31,477 bases of DNA from a virus, in the IMG/VR virus record IMGVR_UViG_3300031951_000790, positions 1 to 31,477 of that record. One strand, written 5' to 3'. Under the pieces are notes generated by a model, which saw only the letters and a program-made list of their open reading frames with translations, had not been told where the DNA came from and did no database searches. The stretch's first letter is position 1; every line of letters begins with the position of its first letter. Both the position numbers and the translations under genes were made by a program. Shown here piece after piece: positions 13,602-21,195 of this stretch.

Positions 13602-14489
13602 ATGGAGTTAGTTAGGTATTCAAAAAACGTTCATCAATTATTTGTTCAGGGTTCGCAAGTAAAAATAGCCGTATTGTCTGATTTACATTGGGATAACCCA
13701 AAATGTAATAGAGAACTATTAAAAGAGCATTTAGATTACTGCCTAAAAGAGAATATCCCCGTAATAGTCAACGGGGACTTTTTTTGTTTAATGCAAGGCA
13801 AAGGAGACAAGCGAGGAAATAAATCTGACATACGACCTGAACACAATAACGCAAAGTATTTAGATAGCATTGTTGAAACTGCGGTCGAATGGTTTAGTCC
13901 ATACGCAAGTATATTGACTGTTTTAGGATACGGAAATCACGAAACAGCTATTATAAAATACCAAGAGACGGACATACTACAAAGATTTGTAGACTTACTA
14001 AACTATAAAAATAACAGTAACGTAATGACTGGCGGTTATGGTGGTTGGATTTCTATTAGACAAGGCTTTAATAAAAGCAAAGCGGTTTTTTATAAATTAA
14101 AATACTTTCACGGTTCCGGCGGTGGTGGTGTAGTAACAAAAGGAGCATTAAATTTAACCCGTGCTTTAGAGATGTACGAAGGGTTTGATATATTTACAAT
14201 GGGACATATACACGAAAATTCAGCACGTCACGACGTAAGGGACACTTTAATACATTCACCTCATAATGGATATGTTTTAGAACAAAAAGAACTACATTTA
14301 ATGATTACCGGGACATACAAAGAAGAATACGGTGACGGTTCTAAAGGTTGGCACGTTGAACGAGGAGCGCCAATTAAACCAGTAGGTGGACGCATTTTAG
14401 TTTTAAGTATTGAAAGAAAACAATGGGAAGGTGAAGATAGATTAATAAAACATATTGATAGCATAAGATTTAATAAATGGGTAAAGTAA
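13602..14489 (+). CDS. Calcineurin-like metallophosphoesterase
   Basis: The 295-residue enzyme carries all five metal-binding blocks: SDLHWD (26-31), NGDFF (57-61), GNHE (111-114), FHGSGG (His170) and GHIHE (201-205). The fold covers phosphodiesterases and Mre11/SbcD-type nucleases; phage versions are often annotated as DNA repair exonucleases. The start ATG follows a weak TAATTTTG box (13584-13591). It overlaps the next gene by 13 bases. The substrate is unknown. Confidence 0.88.
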   Translation: MELVRYSKNVHQLFVQGSQVKIAVLSDLHWDNPKCNRELLKEHLDYCLKENIPVIVNGDFFCLMQGKGDKRGNKSDIRPEHNNAKYLDSIVETAVEWFSPYASILTVLGYGNHETAIIKYQETDILQRFVDLLNYKNNSNVMTGGYGGWISIRQGFNKSKAVFYKLKYFHGSGGGGVVTKGALNLTRALEMYEGFDIFTMGHIHENSARHDVRDTLIHSPHNGYVLEQKELHLMITGTYKEEYGDGSKGWHVERGAPIKPVGGRILVLSIERKQWEGEDRLIKHIDSIRFNKWVK

Positions 14490-14701
14490 CTTTTGAATTT
14501 GATTCACAAGAAGAATCTGAAGATATTAGAACAGCATTAGACGGATATAAATACAAATTAGTTATTTGGGATTTAGACCAACATTTAAGAGCTGAAATAA
14601 AATATAACGATAAATTACCCTGTGAAGTGGCTCAAGCATACGAGAATTTACGAGACAAGCTAAGAGAGTTTTTAAACGATTATAGTATAAATATTGAATA
14701 A
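14477..14701 (+). CDS. Conserved-type hypothetical phage protein (74 aa)
   Basis: The acidic protein (VTFEFDSQEESEDIRTALDG, then YKLVIWDLDQHLRAEIKYN and a helical tail) resembles a small family found in many tailed phages of varied hosts. Function unknown. It overlaps the phosphoesterase by 13 bases, so both are probably translated together. Confidence 0.68.
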   Translation: MGKVTFEFDSQEESEDIRTALDGYKYKLVIWDLDQHLRAEIKYNDKLPCEVAQAYENLRDKLREFLNDYSINIE

Positions 14702-14707
14702 TTAACA

Positions 14708-14735
14708 TTGTATATAAAAAAATAATATAAATTTG
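14708..14735 (+). promoter_or_regulatory. Promoter P6
   Basis: TTG at 14708-14710, 17-nt spacer, TAAATTTG at 14728-14735. The transcript would start at about 14741, right at the GTG start of the next gene, suggesting leaderless translation or a later start. Confidence 0.6.
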
Positions 14736-14739
14736 TAGT

Positions 14740-14940
14740 GTGAAGCACGTACTACTTTTTCCTATTTTGATTGCCGTATTTATTTTAGATAGGGTTTTTC
14801 TGGTTTTTGCCTTTTGGGTACCAAGTGAAAAGTTTGAAACGTGGTTATATAAAGACGAATTAATATTAGAATCAATCCACCGTGTTTTAATATTTTTGTC
14901 AAGTGTTTCTGTTATTCAATTATTTACTTCACTTTGGTAA
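14740..14940 (+). CDS. Small two-span membrane protein (66 aa)
   Basis: A GTG start gives MKHVLLFPIL. Hydrophobic spans lie at about 4-26 (ending FLVFAFWV) and 47-65 (RVLIFLSSVSVIQLF), separated by a charged loop. Both ends short and loop charged fits an inner-membrane hairpin. The stop overlaps the sigma-like gene. No alternative ATG exists in frame near the start. A holin or exclusion protein is possible, though it is far from the endolysin. Confidence 0.6.
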   Translation: MKHVLLFPILIAVFILDRVFLVFAFWVPSEKFETWLYKDELILESIHRVLIFLSSVSVIQLFTSLW

Positions 14941-15473
14941 ACAAAAGCTTTTTAATAGAACTAAGTAAACACCACAAAGACTGGATTAAGATTGTAGGCA
15001 CCTTTGGAGAAGAATTTTACGCTGAAGATATAGTTCAAGAGATGTATCTTAAAATGGCTGTAATAAATAACGTAGAACGATTTTACGTAAACAACAAACT
15101 GAATAAAAACTTTATTTGGACCGTGTTACGAAATATGGCTTTTGATTACAAGAAAAGCAAGTCAAGAGTTTGTAAAGTAAATATAACGGAAGCCTACCAA
15201 ATAAAAGACGAATACATACCTGAAATACTTGAAGCAAAGAAACGTTTAGAAATAAAGATTAATCATGAGGTTAAACAATGGCATTGGTACGACCAACTAT
15301 TATTTGACCTTTACCGAACTTCAGGAATGAGTACAAGACAAATAGAAGGTGTTACCGGTATAAGTTTTAAAAGCGTATGGAAAACAATTAAGACTTGTAA
15401 AGAACGATTGAAAGAAAATGTAGGTGAAGATTACCAAGACTTAATCAATGAAGATTATGAATTAATAAAATAG
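14934..15473 (+). CDS. Sigma-70-like (ECF-type) transcription factor
   Basis: The 179-residue protein uses a TTG start overlapping the previous stop. Region 2 reads AEDIVQEMYLKM (30-41) and FIWTVLRNMAFDYKKSKSR (60-78). Region 4 reads LLFDLYRTSGMSTRQIEG with SFKSVWKTIKTCKERL after it. This is the order of a minimal two-domain sigma factor. It stands exactly at the border of early and late genes, so it is the best candidate for switching on packaging and structural genes. A distant HTH regulator is the alternative. Confidence 0.72.
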   Translation: MVNKSFLIELSKHHKDWIKIVGTFGEEFYAEDIVQEMYLKMAVINNVERFYVNNKLNKNFIWTVLRNMAFDYKKSKSRVCKVNITEAYQIKDEYIPEILEAKKRLEIKINHEVKQWHWYDQLLFDLYRTSGMSTRQIEGVTGISFKSVWKTIKTCKERLKENVGEDYQDLINEDYELIK

Positions 15474-15475
15474 AT

Positions 15476-15874
15476 ATGGCACGAAAAAGACGAACAAAAG
15501 CTGAAATATTAGCAGCACAAAGTGAAGGATTAGGAGACACGGTAGAAAAGGTTTTAGAAACAACAGGCATTGCAAAAGTGGCAAAGTGGATTTTAGGGGA
15601 GGATTGTAATTGTGATGAACGAAAAGCAAAGTTAAACGCTTTGTTTCCTTACAGAAAACCTAAATGTTTGCTAAAAGACGAACATGAATATTTAACACAA
15701 TGGTATTCAGAAAAGCGTTACTCAATGAAGCCTACCGAACAAAAAGAACTACTAAAGATTTACAATAGAGTGTTTACTGTAAACATGCAACCTACTTCTT
15801 GCGGTTCTTGTCTACGTGATGTAATGAATAAACTTGAAATTTTATACAATAGCTATGCCGATACCGAAGCCTAA
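15476..15874 (+). CDS. Cys-containing protein at the start of the late region (132 aa)
   Basis: A basic start (ARKRRTKAEILAAQ) leads to two Cys clusters, EDCNCDERK near residue 44 and TSCGSC near 112-117, which could hold a metal. The spacing and position before the terminase are like small proteins in related phages whose job is not known. It is 2 bases after the sigma-like gene and overlaps the next gene by 20. Confidence 0.62.
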   Translation: MARKRRTKAEILAAQSEGLGDTVEKVLETTGIAKVAKWILGEDCNCDERKAKLNALFPYRKPKCLLKDEHEYLTQWYSEKRYSMKPTEQKELLKIYNRVFTVNMQPTSCGSCLRDVMNKLEILYNSYADTEA

Positions 15875-16313
15875 CCCTAACGAAGAAAAAAAGGACTTTA
15901 TTCAACGTTGTATGTCTAACGATACAATGGTAAGTGAATACAAAAACACGGACCAACGTTTAGCCGTATGTTCAACTACTTTTGAAGATAGCAGAAATAA
16001 AGTCGAATTAGAAAGTTACACGGATTATCCTAAAGAAGCAACTGAAAACGCAAAGATAGCGTTAAGATATGCTGAAGAAAACGGTTGGGGTGATTGTGGT
16101 ACACCCGTAGGTAAACAAAGAGCGAATCAATTAGCAAATGGCGAACCTATAAGCGAAGAAACTATTTCACGAATGGCAGCCTTTGAAAGACATCGACAAA
16201 ATTCCGATAAAGAACTTGGAGACGGATGCGGTCGTTTGATGTGGTTAGCTTGGGGTGGTGACGCTGGTATAGAGTGGGCGCAAAGAAAGTTAGAACAAAT
16301 AAGAAAAAACTAA
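15855..16313 (+). CDS. Conserved phage protein with two small modules, upstream of terminase
   Basis: I start at the ATG at 15855 (MPIPKPNPNEEKKDFIQRC) rather than 15834, because the MPIPKP beginning is the common start of this module. The first half (about 1-45) ends QRLAVCSTTF. The second (about 58-150) is YPKEATENAKIALRYAEENGWGDCG through RHRQNSDKELGDGCGR and LAWGGDAGIEWA. Similar modules are found attached to portal or capsid-protease proteins in many phages. A head-related role is likely, but not known. Confidence 0.68.
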   Translation: MPIPKPNPNEEKKDFIQRCMSNDTMVSEYKNTDQRLAVCSTTFEDSRNKVELESYTDYPKEATENAKIALRYAEENGWGDCGTPVGKQRANQLANGEPISEETISRMAAFERHRQNSDKELGDGCGRLMWLAWGGDAGIEWAQRKLEQIRKN

Positions 16314-16331
16314 AAAAACACGAACTATAAA

Positions 16332-16766
16332 ATGGCAAAAGTAGGTAGACCAAGAAACTTAGATAGCCCTGAACAACTTTACGAACTATTCCTAAGATAC
16401 AAACAAGACGTAAAAGCAAATCCAAGAATAAAAAGCGTATTCGGTGGAAAAGAGTTTGAAGAAAGAGCAGAACCGTTAGAACGTCCTTTAACAATGGAAG
16501 GATTCGAAATATTTTGTTGGAATATAGTAGGCGAAGTTGAAGATTATTTTTACAATCGAGATAAAAGATACGAAGAATTTTCCGCTGTCTGTTCGCATAT
16601 TAAAAAAGAAATCCGTAGAGACCAAATCGAAGGCGGTATGGTAGGACAGTATAATCCAAGCATTACACAACGTTTAAACAACCTAAAAGAGCAAGTAGAA
16701 CAAACGAATATAGAACAACCGTTATTTAAACTAAATGATAATAACATCAGCGATAAGGAAGATTAA
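16332..16766 (+). CDS. terS: Terminase small subunit
   Basis: The 144-residue protein opens KVGRPRNLDSPEQLYELFLRY, a DNA-packaging small-subunit type start with HTH-like helices (LTMEGFEIFCW), then a long helix (FSAVCSHIKKEIRRDQIEGG) and a disordered acidic tail. TerS recognises the packaging site on the concatemer and activates TerL. Its 3' end overlaps the terL start by 32 bases, the usual arrangement. Confidence 0.82.
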   Translation: MAKVGRPRNLDSPEQLYELFLRYKQDVKANPRIKSVFGGKEFEERAEPLERPLTMEGFEIFCWNIVGEVEDYFYNRDKRYEEFSAVCSHIKKEIRRDQIEGGMVGQYNPSITQRLNNLKEQVEQTNIEQPLFKLNDNNISDKED

Positions 16767-17934
16767 CGCCCTACAAAAACGGATTAAAATAATCCAGGGT
16801 GGAACTTCCGCTTTTTATCCCCCTATGAATTAAGTAGTAGGGGGAGACAATGCAGGAAAAACATACGGAATATTACCGGTACTAATTACCAAGGCTGCAA
16901 CCTATCCACGAAGTGAAATTAGCGTAGTAGCTGAATCAATACCTCATTTAAGACGGGGTGCGCTAAAAGACTTTCTAAAGATAATGAAAGAAACCGGTAG
17001 ATACTTTGACGAGCGCTTCAATAAATCTTTACTTAGATACGAGTTTGCTAACGGAAGCGTAATAGAATTCTTTAGTGCTGACGATTCAAGTAAATTAAGG
17101 GGTGCAAGACGTGACGTGTTATACATAAACGAATGTAACAACGTAACATTTGAATCATACAACGAACTTGCAATACGTACAAAGAAAGAAGTATATTTAG
17201 ACTTTAATCCGGCTAATGAATTTTGGGTACACAAAGAACTAAAAGACGAACCAGATAGCGACTTCTTAATTTTGACGTATAAGGACAACGAAGCGCTTGA
17301 CGATAGTATTGTTCAACAAATAGAAAAGAACCGTTTAAAAGCCGAAACAAGCGCATATTGGGCTAATTGGTGGCGTGTGTACGGATTAGGTGAAATAGGA
17401 ATGCTCGAAGGCGTTATATTCAGTAACTGGAAAACAATAGACACACTACCAAAAGACGCAAAGTTAATCGGTATTGGATTAGACTTCGGTTACACGAATG
17501 ACCCAACTGCAATAATTGAAGTTTACAATTACAACGGTACACGAATATTAAACGAACTAAAATACCAAACGGGGATGCTTAATAGTGATATTGCAAAAGA
17601 ACTACCGAAACACGTACCCGTATATGCTGATTCTTCAGAGCCTAAAAGCATTGAAGAAATAAAGCGCTATGGAATAACAATTAAAGGCGTTACAAAGGGC
17701 AAGGATTCAATTAACTACGGTATTGATGTTATGCAGCGCCAAGAATATTTAGTTACGTCTAACAGCGTTAATTTGATTAAAGAGCTACGTGCTTACTGTT
17801 GGGATACTGACAAAGCGGGAACACGTTTAAACAAACCGATTGACACAAACAATCATGCTATTGATGCGTTACGATACCACGAAATGGAAACGTTAGGATT
17901 AAATTCTAACTACGGTAAATATCACATCTGGTAA
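16735..17934 (+). CDS. terL: Terminase large subunit, interrupted by a 42-nt insert with in-frame TAA
   Basis: TerL is the packaging ATPase and nuclease. The start at 16735 gives MIITSAIRKINALQKRIKII then QGGTSA, the normal beginning of this family, leading into the P-loop. Instead of GKT, a 42-nt segment follows with TAA at 16831-16833, after which the same frame resumes at GGDNAGKTYGILPV. No ATG, GTG or TTG lies between the stop and 16984, so the P-loop half has no start of its own. Downstream everything is intact: ESIPHLRRGALKDF, the Walker B-like VLYINECN, and nuclease blocks GLDFGYTNDP, YADSSEPKS and NHAIDALRY. The options are recoding by ribosome bypass, a defective gene, or an assembly fault. 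Confidence 0.75.
16781..16795 (+). other. Short hairpin just before the terL interruption
   Basis: GGATTA (16781-16786) and TAATCC (16790-16795) can form a 6-bp stem with an AAA loop, ending 5 bases before the GGA codon at 16801. In T4 gene 60 a stem upstream of the take-off codon aids bypassing. The bases also code for RIKII, so chance is possible. Confidence 0.4.
16804..16845 (+). other. Candidate translational bypass segment in terL
   Basis: Codon GGA at 16801-16803 is repeated at 16843-16845, 42 nt apart and in frame; a hop between them skips TAA and gives QGG-DNAGKT, a full P-loop. A GCT-to-GCA hop (16810 to 16852) would give GGTSAGKT instead. The gap holds a perfect inverted repeat TCCCCCTA / TAGGGGGA with a 12-nt loop, very unusual in this AT-rich genome. 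Confidence 0.5.
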
Positions 17935-18101
17935 TGGATTTTCAGAACGCGCATATAATGGCTTCAATTGTAGAAGATTATATTTTCCGGGTAAAAGGTA
18001 AGTTAGTTAAAATAAACCGTGCTTGTTTAGTCAACGAGCGTCAATATTTACTACTTTGTCAAGCGTACCAGATAGCAATTAAAGACAATAACGAGAAATA
18101 A
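17934..18101 (+). CDS. Small protein after terL (55 aa)
   Basis: The ATG overlaps the terL stop (TAATG). MDFQNAHIMASIVEDYIF, then a basic stretch KGKLVKINRACLV and a helical tail, give a small helical protein of unknown role. Its coupling to terL suggests a packaging or head accessory. Confidence 0.55.
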   Translation: MDFQNAHIMASIVEDYIFRVKGKLVKINRACLVNERQYLLLCQAYQIAIKDNNEK

Positions 18102-18148
18102 ATAACAGTTCACACCCGTTCAAGTATGCAAATAGTGTGCAGATATCT

Positions 18149-18168
18149 TTTTGTTAACGTCAACAAAA
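18149..18168 (+). promoter_or_regulatory. 20-bp near-perfect palindrome between packaging and tail genes
   Basis: TTTTGTT (18149-18155) and AACAAAA (18162-18168) flank AACGTC, with one mismatched pair in the 20 bp. It lies in the 110-nt gap 18102-18211, which holds no gene and no clear promoter. An operator or packaging site is possible; there is no T-run after it, so it is not a terminator. Confidence 0.5.
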
Positions 18169-18211
18169 TGGTTTAAACTACAAAAACACGAATAAAAAGT
18201 TAATAAATAAG

Positions 18212-18937
18212 ATGAAAACAGAAATTGTAATACCTACTTCATTAAGCGAAATTCCTTTAAGGAGTTACCAAGAATTTATGAAGGTAGTTGAAAAGTCGAA
18301 CGACGAAGAATTTATCGGTCAAAAGACTATCGAGATTTTCTGCGGATTAAAAATGAAAGACGTAGTTAAAGTAAAATGGTCTGACGTTAAAAGCTTAACT
18401 TTACATTTAAACGAAATATTCAAAGCAAAGCCTAAATTTCAAGCAACGTTTAAAATCGATAATACTGAATTTGGTTTTATTCCTAATCTCGAAGATATGA
18501 GTTTTGGAGAATACATTGATTTAGAAAGTAATATTTCAAGCGTAGAAACTTTTCATAAAGCTATGGCGGTAATGTACCGTCCTATCACAAAGAAAGTAAA
18601 AGATAGGTACGAAATATTCGAGTACACGGGAACGGACGAATTCAGCGATGTAATGAAGTTCGCACCTTTGGACGTTGTAATGGCTGCAACGGTTTTTTTT
18701 TCGACTTTAGGAAGCGACTTAGTACAACATACGCTTACCTCTTTGGAGACGGAGATAGAGAAGAATCCGAAGATAATGACTTTAGCGAAAGAACGCAATT
18801 TAATAAACGATGGGGATGGTACAATTCAATCTATGCGCTTTCTCAGGGAGACGTTACAAAGTTTGATGAAGTTACCAAGTTGGGGGTTAGAAAGTGCCTT
18901 ACCTACCTTACTTACGAAAGACAAAAACGAGAAATAG
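18212..18937 (+). CDS. Tail assembly chaperone-like protein (zero-frame product)
   Basis: The 241-residue protein (KTEIVIPTSLSEIPLRSYQEF, GFIPNLEDMSFGEYIDLES, HKAMAVMYRPI, LDVVMAATVFF) matches a tail-region family of Bacteroidota phages that I take as the G-like chaperone coating the tape measure. Codons 162-163 lie on a run of nine T, a UUUUUUU slippery site, after which both the zero frame and the -1 frame stay open for 75-91 codons. It sits first in the tail block. The chaperone role is by context; in other phages such genes lie closer to the tape measure. Confidence 0.68.
   Translation: MKTEIVIPTSLSEIPLRSYQEFMKVVEKSNDEEFIGQKTIEIFCGLKMKDVVKVKWSDVKSLTLHLNEIFKAKPKFQATFKIDNTEFGFIPNLEDMSFGEYIDLESNISSVETFHKAMAVMYRPITKKVKDRYEIFEYTGTDEFSDVMKFAPLDVVMAATVFFSTLGSDLVQHTLTSLETEIEKNPKIMTLAKERNLINDGDGTIQSMRFLRETLQSLMKLPSWGLESALPTLLTKDKNEK
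18694..18700 (+). other. Slippery heptamer for -1 ribosomal frameshift
   Basis: T TTT TTT in the zero frame of the 18212 gene, within T9 at 18693-18701. It fits the X XXY YYZ rule exactly. A -1 slip joins residues 1-163 to the 91-codon extension. Confidence 0.72.
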
Positions 18938-18975
18938 AAGATAGAGAATTAAAAAAAATACAGCGACATGGCTAA
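18700..18975 (+). CDS. -1 frame extension of the tail chaperone (GT-like C-terminal domain)
   Basis: In the -1 frame, 91 codons run from the slippery site to TAA at 18973. They include LFGDGDREESEDNDF and then FNKRWGWYNSIYALSQGDV with FDEVTKL and CLTYLTYERQK, which reads like a real domain of phage tail proteins. This frame is open from 18607, but has no ATG, GTG or TTG before the conserved part; the first TTG is near 18877. Frameshifting is therefore the only evident way to make it, giving a fusion of about 254 residues. It overlaps the next start at 18968. Confidence 0.65.
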   Translation, partial: FDFRKRLSTTYAYLFGDGDREESEDNDFSERTQFNKRWGWYNSIYALSQGDVTKFDEVTKLGVRKCLTYLTYERQKREIEDRELKKIQRHG

Positions 18976-19423
18976 TTATTACACGGTATTAGATACGTTA
19001 AAAACCAACTTAGAAAATGACCCTTTTGTAAACACGGTTACGCAAGGTGATATTTTCGGAGTAGATTTAGCAAAACAAACAATATTTCCTTTAGTGCATA
19101 TCATAGTGAATAACGCTACGTTTGAAAGTAATGTAATTCGTTTTAACGTAAGTTTAATGGCTATGGATATTGTAAACAAATCAAAAGACGAAGATACGGA
19201 CGTGTTCAACGGAAACGACAGCGAGGTTTATGTACTAAATACTATGCTTTCAGTTTTAAACAGATTGTACGAAGAAATAAGACGAGGTGATTTATTTACT
19301 GATTCTTTTCAGGTGGATGGTAACCCAACGTTAGAAGCTTTTGCAGAAAGATTTGAAAACTATTTAGCCGGTTGGACAATGACCTTTGATGTTTTAGTTC
19401 CTAACGAAATGACTGTTTGTTAA
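18968..19423 (+). CDS. Tail completion / terminator-like protein (151 aa)
   Basis: The sequence (MANYYTVLDTLKTNLENDPFV, IFPLVHIIVNNATF, FNVSLMAMDIV, MLSVLNRLYEEIRRGDLF, LAGWTMTFDVLVPNE) alternates helix and strand like the alpha/beta tail-terminator proteins capping the siphovirus tail. It starts inside the -1 frame extension and shares its stop with the next start (TAATG). Assignment rests on fold impression and place. Confidence 0.58.
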   Translation: MANYYTVLDTLKTNLENDPFVNTVTQGDIFGVDLAKQTIFPLVHIIVNNATFESNVIRFNVSLMAMDIVNKSKDEDTDVFNGNDSEVYVLNTMLSVLNRLYEEIRRGDLFTDSFQVDGNPTLEAFAERFENYLAGWTMTFDVLVPNEMTVC

Positions 19424-19614
19424 TGAGAAAGTTTAGAAAAGCATTAGACGATTTAATCAAAGTTAATCCTAAAGGTAATGATTTTTTATGTTCTTTAGAA
19501 TTTAAGAAATACGCCAGTACTTTAAATCACAAATACAAAGGATTTAATATTGTGTTAAGCGAACACGTACCAAAAGACGGAATTTATTTTGTAAAATACG
19601 GAATAGATGAGTGA
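19423..19614 (+). CDS. Small tail-region protein (63 aa)
   Basis: I use the ATG at 19423 (TAATG with the gene before) instead of a TTG two codons upstream. The basic product (MRKFRKALDDLIKVNPKGND, YASTLNHKYKGFNIVLSEHV) ends 8 bases inside the following gene. No domain is recognised. Confidence 0.6.
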   Translation: MRKFRKALDDLIKVNPKGNDFLCSLEFKKYASTLNHKYKGFNIVLSEHVPKDGIYFVKYGIDE

Positions 19615-20122
19615 AAGACTAAAAGCATTACAGCAGTTTCGTGATTTAGTAGTAGCTGAAGCGAAAGCCAATTTACAAAGATTAGGTAAAGATACCAGCG
19701 GTAAACTATCTAATTCGATAAAAGGTGAAGTTAAAGAAATGCCTAATTCAATAGGTATCTATTTTGAAATGGAGCCTTACGGTAACTTTCAGGACAAAGG
19801 GGTTTCAGGTACGCAAACCAAATATAACACGCCTTATAAATATACGAATAAAATGCCACCGGCAAAAGCGTTTGATAAATGGGCGGTTAAAAAAGGAATT
19901 GCACCAAGAAATGTAAAAGGACAATTTCAAAGCAGAAAAGGTTTACAGTTTGCACTTGCTAAAACAATATATAAACACGGAATCAAACCAAGTTTATTTT
20001 TTACTAAGCCATTCGAAGCAGCCTACAAAACTTTACCGGATACGTTAATAGATAAATACGGTTTAGATGCTGAACAGCTTTTAAACGAAATATTAGACCA
20101 AAATTTAAAGAATATAAAATGA
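19607..20122 (+). CDS. HK97 gp10-like head-tail joining protein
   Basis: The 171-residue protein shows a long N-terminal helix (ERLKALQQFRDLVVAEAKANL), then GKLSNSIKGEV, MEPYGNFQDKGVSG and KPSLFFTKPF near the end. This is the usual order in gp10-type neck proteins (a helix, a beta core around YG-F-D-G, then a final F-P-F type strand). It overlaps both neighbours by ATGA or a few bases. Structural role likely; exact position in the neck is inferred. Confidence 0.68.
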   Translation: MSERLKALQQFRDLVVAEAKANLQRLGKDTSGKLSNSIKGEVKEMPNSIGIYFEMEPYGNFQDKGVSGTQTKYNTPYKYTNKMPPAKAFDKWAVKKGIAPRNVKGQFQSRKGLQFALAKTIYKHGIKPSLFFTKPFEAAYKTLPDTLIDKYGLDAEQLLNEILDQNLKNIK

Positions 20123-21195
20123 GTATTTTTTCACGTTCACCTTATATAGTAGAAATATCCGAAACGGGACAAGATGGTTCTAAGTTAGAGGTTTTTATTT
20201 GGAACGGTACGGGGAGCGCTCCAGCTTCACCAAGTTACACTTTGAGTAAATTAATTCCAGCTTCAAACAACGTAAACACGTACTACAATATCAGTCCGTA
20301 TATTCGTGAGTATATCAGTTGGAATACAAGACAAGAAATCTACAATACTTTTCCGGCAAGTCAAACCACACAATGGTGTAACGTTCAATACAAAAGATAC
20401 AAATTAGACGGTGGTGTTTATACACTTTTAAACACTACTACTACTTACGCTTACGACGGTTTTACGTGGTACGAAGAAGGCGGTAACTTTGGACTTGTTT
20501 ACGACATACTACACAAAGACGGAACTTTCAATTATTACTACGACGGCACAAACCCAAGTACAACAAGCAGCAGAAGGGCAGGTCACATAATGGTACGAAC
20601 TGGCACAAGCTACAAAGCGAAGTACACAAACTTAGTAACAGCCGCAACGACAACGCAAAACTTAACAAACAATTCAATAATAGATGTACCAAGAGTTCAC
20701 AGCAGTTATTATGCAGCCGGAAACAAATTAGAGATTACAGTAAATTTAGCGGGTACAGATGTTACTGTTTGGGAAAGCTATTTTAAGCCATACGAAAATT
20801 GTCGTTATACACCCGTTTTATGCGACTTTGTAAACCGTTTCGGGTGTTGGCAAAGGACTTGGTTTTTTGCAGCGTCTAACGACACGTTTAGCATTGAAAA
20901 CACGGAATACAATTTAATGCAATCAACGATACCTAACTACAATACTTTAGAAGGTCAAAGAAAAGTATTTAACACTACTGCAAAACGAAGCATAAAAGTA
21001 AATACGGACTGGGTAACTGAAAGCTACAACGATTTACTTGAGGAATTAATGACAAGCGAAAAGATACTGCTTAACAATTTACCGGCAAAGATTAACACGA
21101 AGTCAACGGAACTATTTAAGAATATAAATCAAAAAATGATTAACTATCAATTAGAGTTTGATTTTGCTTTCAATGCTATTAATAACGTAATATGA
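20119..21195 (+). CDS. Tail structural protein (358 aa)
   Basis: The protein begins SIFSRSPYIVEISETGQDG and is mostly beta, with many Tyr, Thr and Asn residues. Blocks such as YYNISPYIREYISW, FGLVYDILHKDG and WVTESYNDLLEELMTSE recur in tail-tip or distal-tail proteins of Bacteroidota phages as far as I recognise. It is coupled (ATGA) to the large gene at 21192, so both may build the baseplate. No enzymatic motif is visible. Confidence 0.58.
   Translation: MSIFSRSPYIVEISETGQDGSKLEVFIWNGTGSAPASPSYTLSKLIPASNNVNTYYNISPYIREYISWNTRQEIYNTFPASQTTQWCNVQYKRYKLDGGVYTLLNTTTTYAYDGFTWYEEGGNFGLVYDILHKDGTFNYYYDGTNPSTTSSRRAGHIMVRTGTSYKAKYTNLVTAATTTQNLTNNSIIDVPRVHSSYYAAGNKLEITVNLAGTDVTVWESYFKPYENCRYTPVLCDFVNRFGCWQRTWFFAASNDTFSIENTEYNLMQSTIPNYNTLEGQRKVFNTTAKRSIKVNTDWVTESYNDLLEELMTSEKILLNNLPAKINTKSTELFKNINQKMINYQLEFDFAFNAINNVI

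Noticed and set aside
16804-16845. Self-splicing intron or insertion sequence in terL
   Set aside because: At 42 nt it is far too short for a group I or II intron or a transposon, and no target duplication beyond GC/GGA is seen.
18693-18701. T9 run as a transcription terminator
   Set aside because: There is no GC-rich hairpin in front of it; it lies inside the tail gene and fits a frameshift site.
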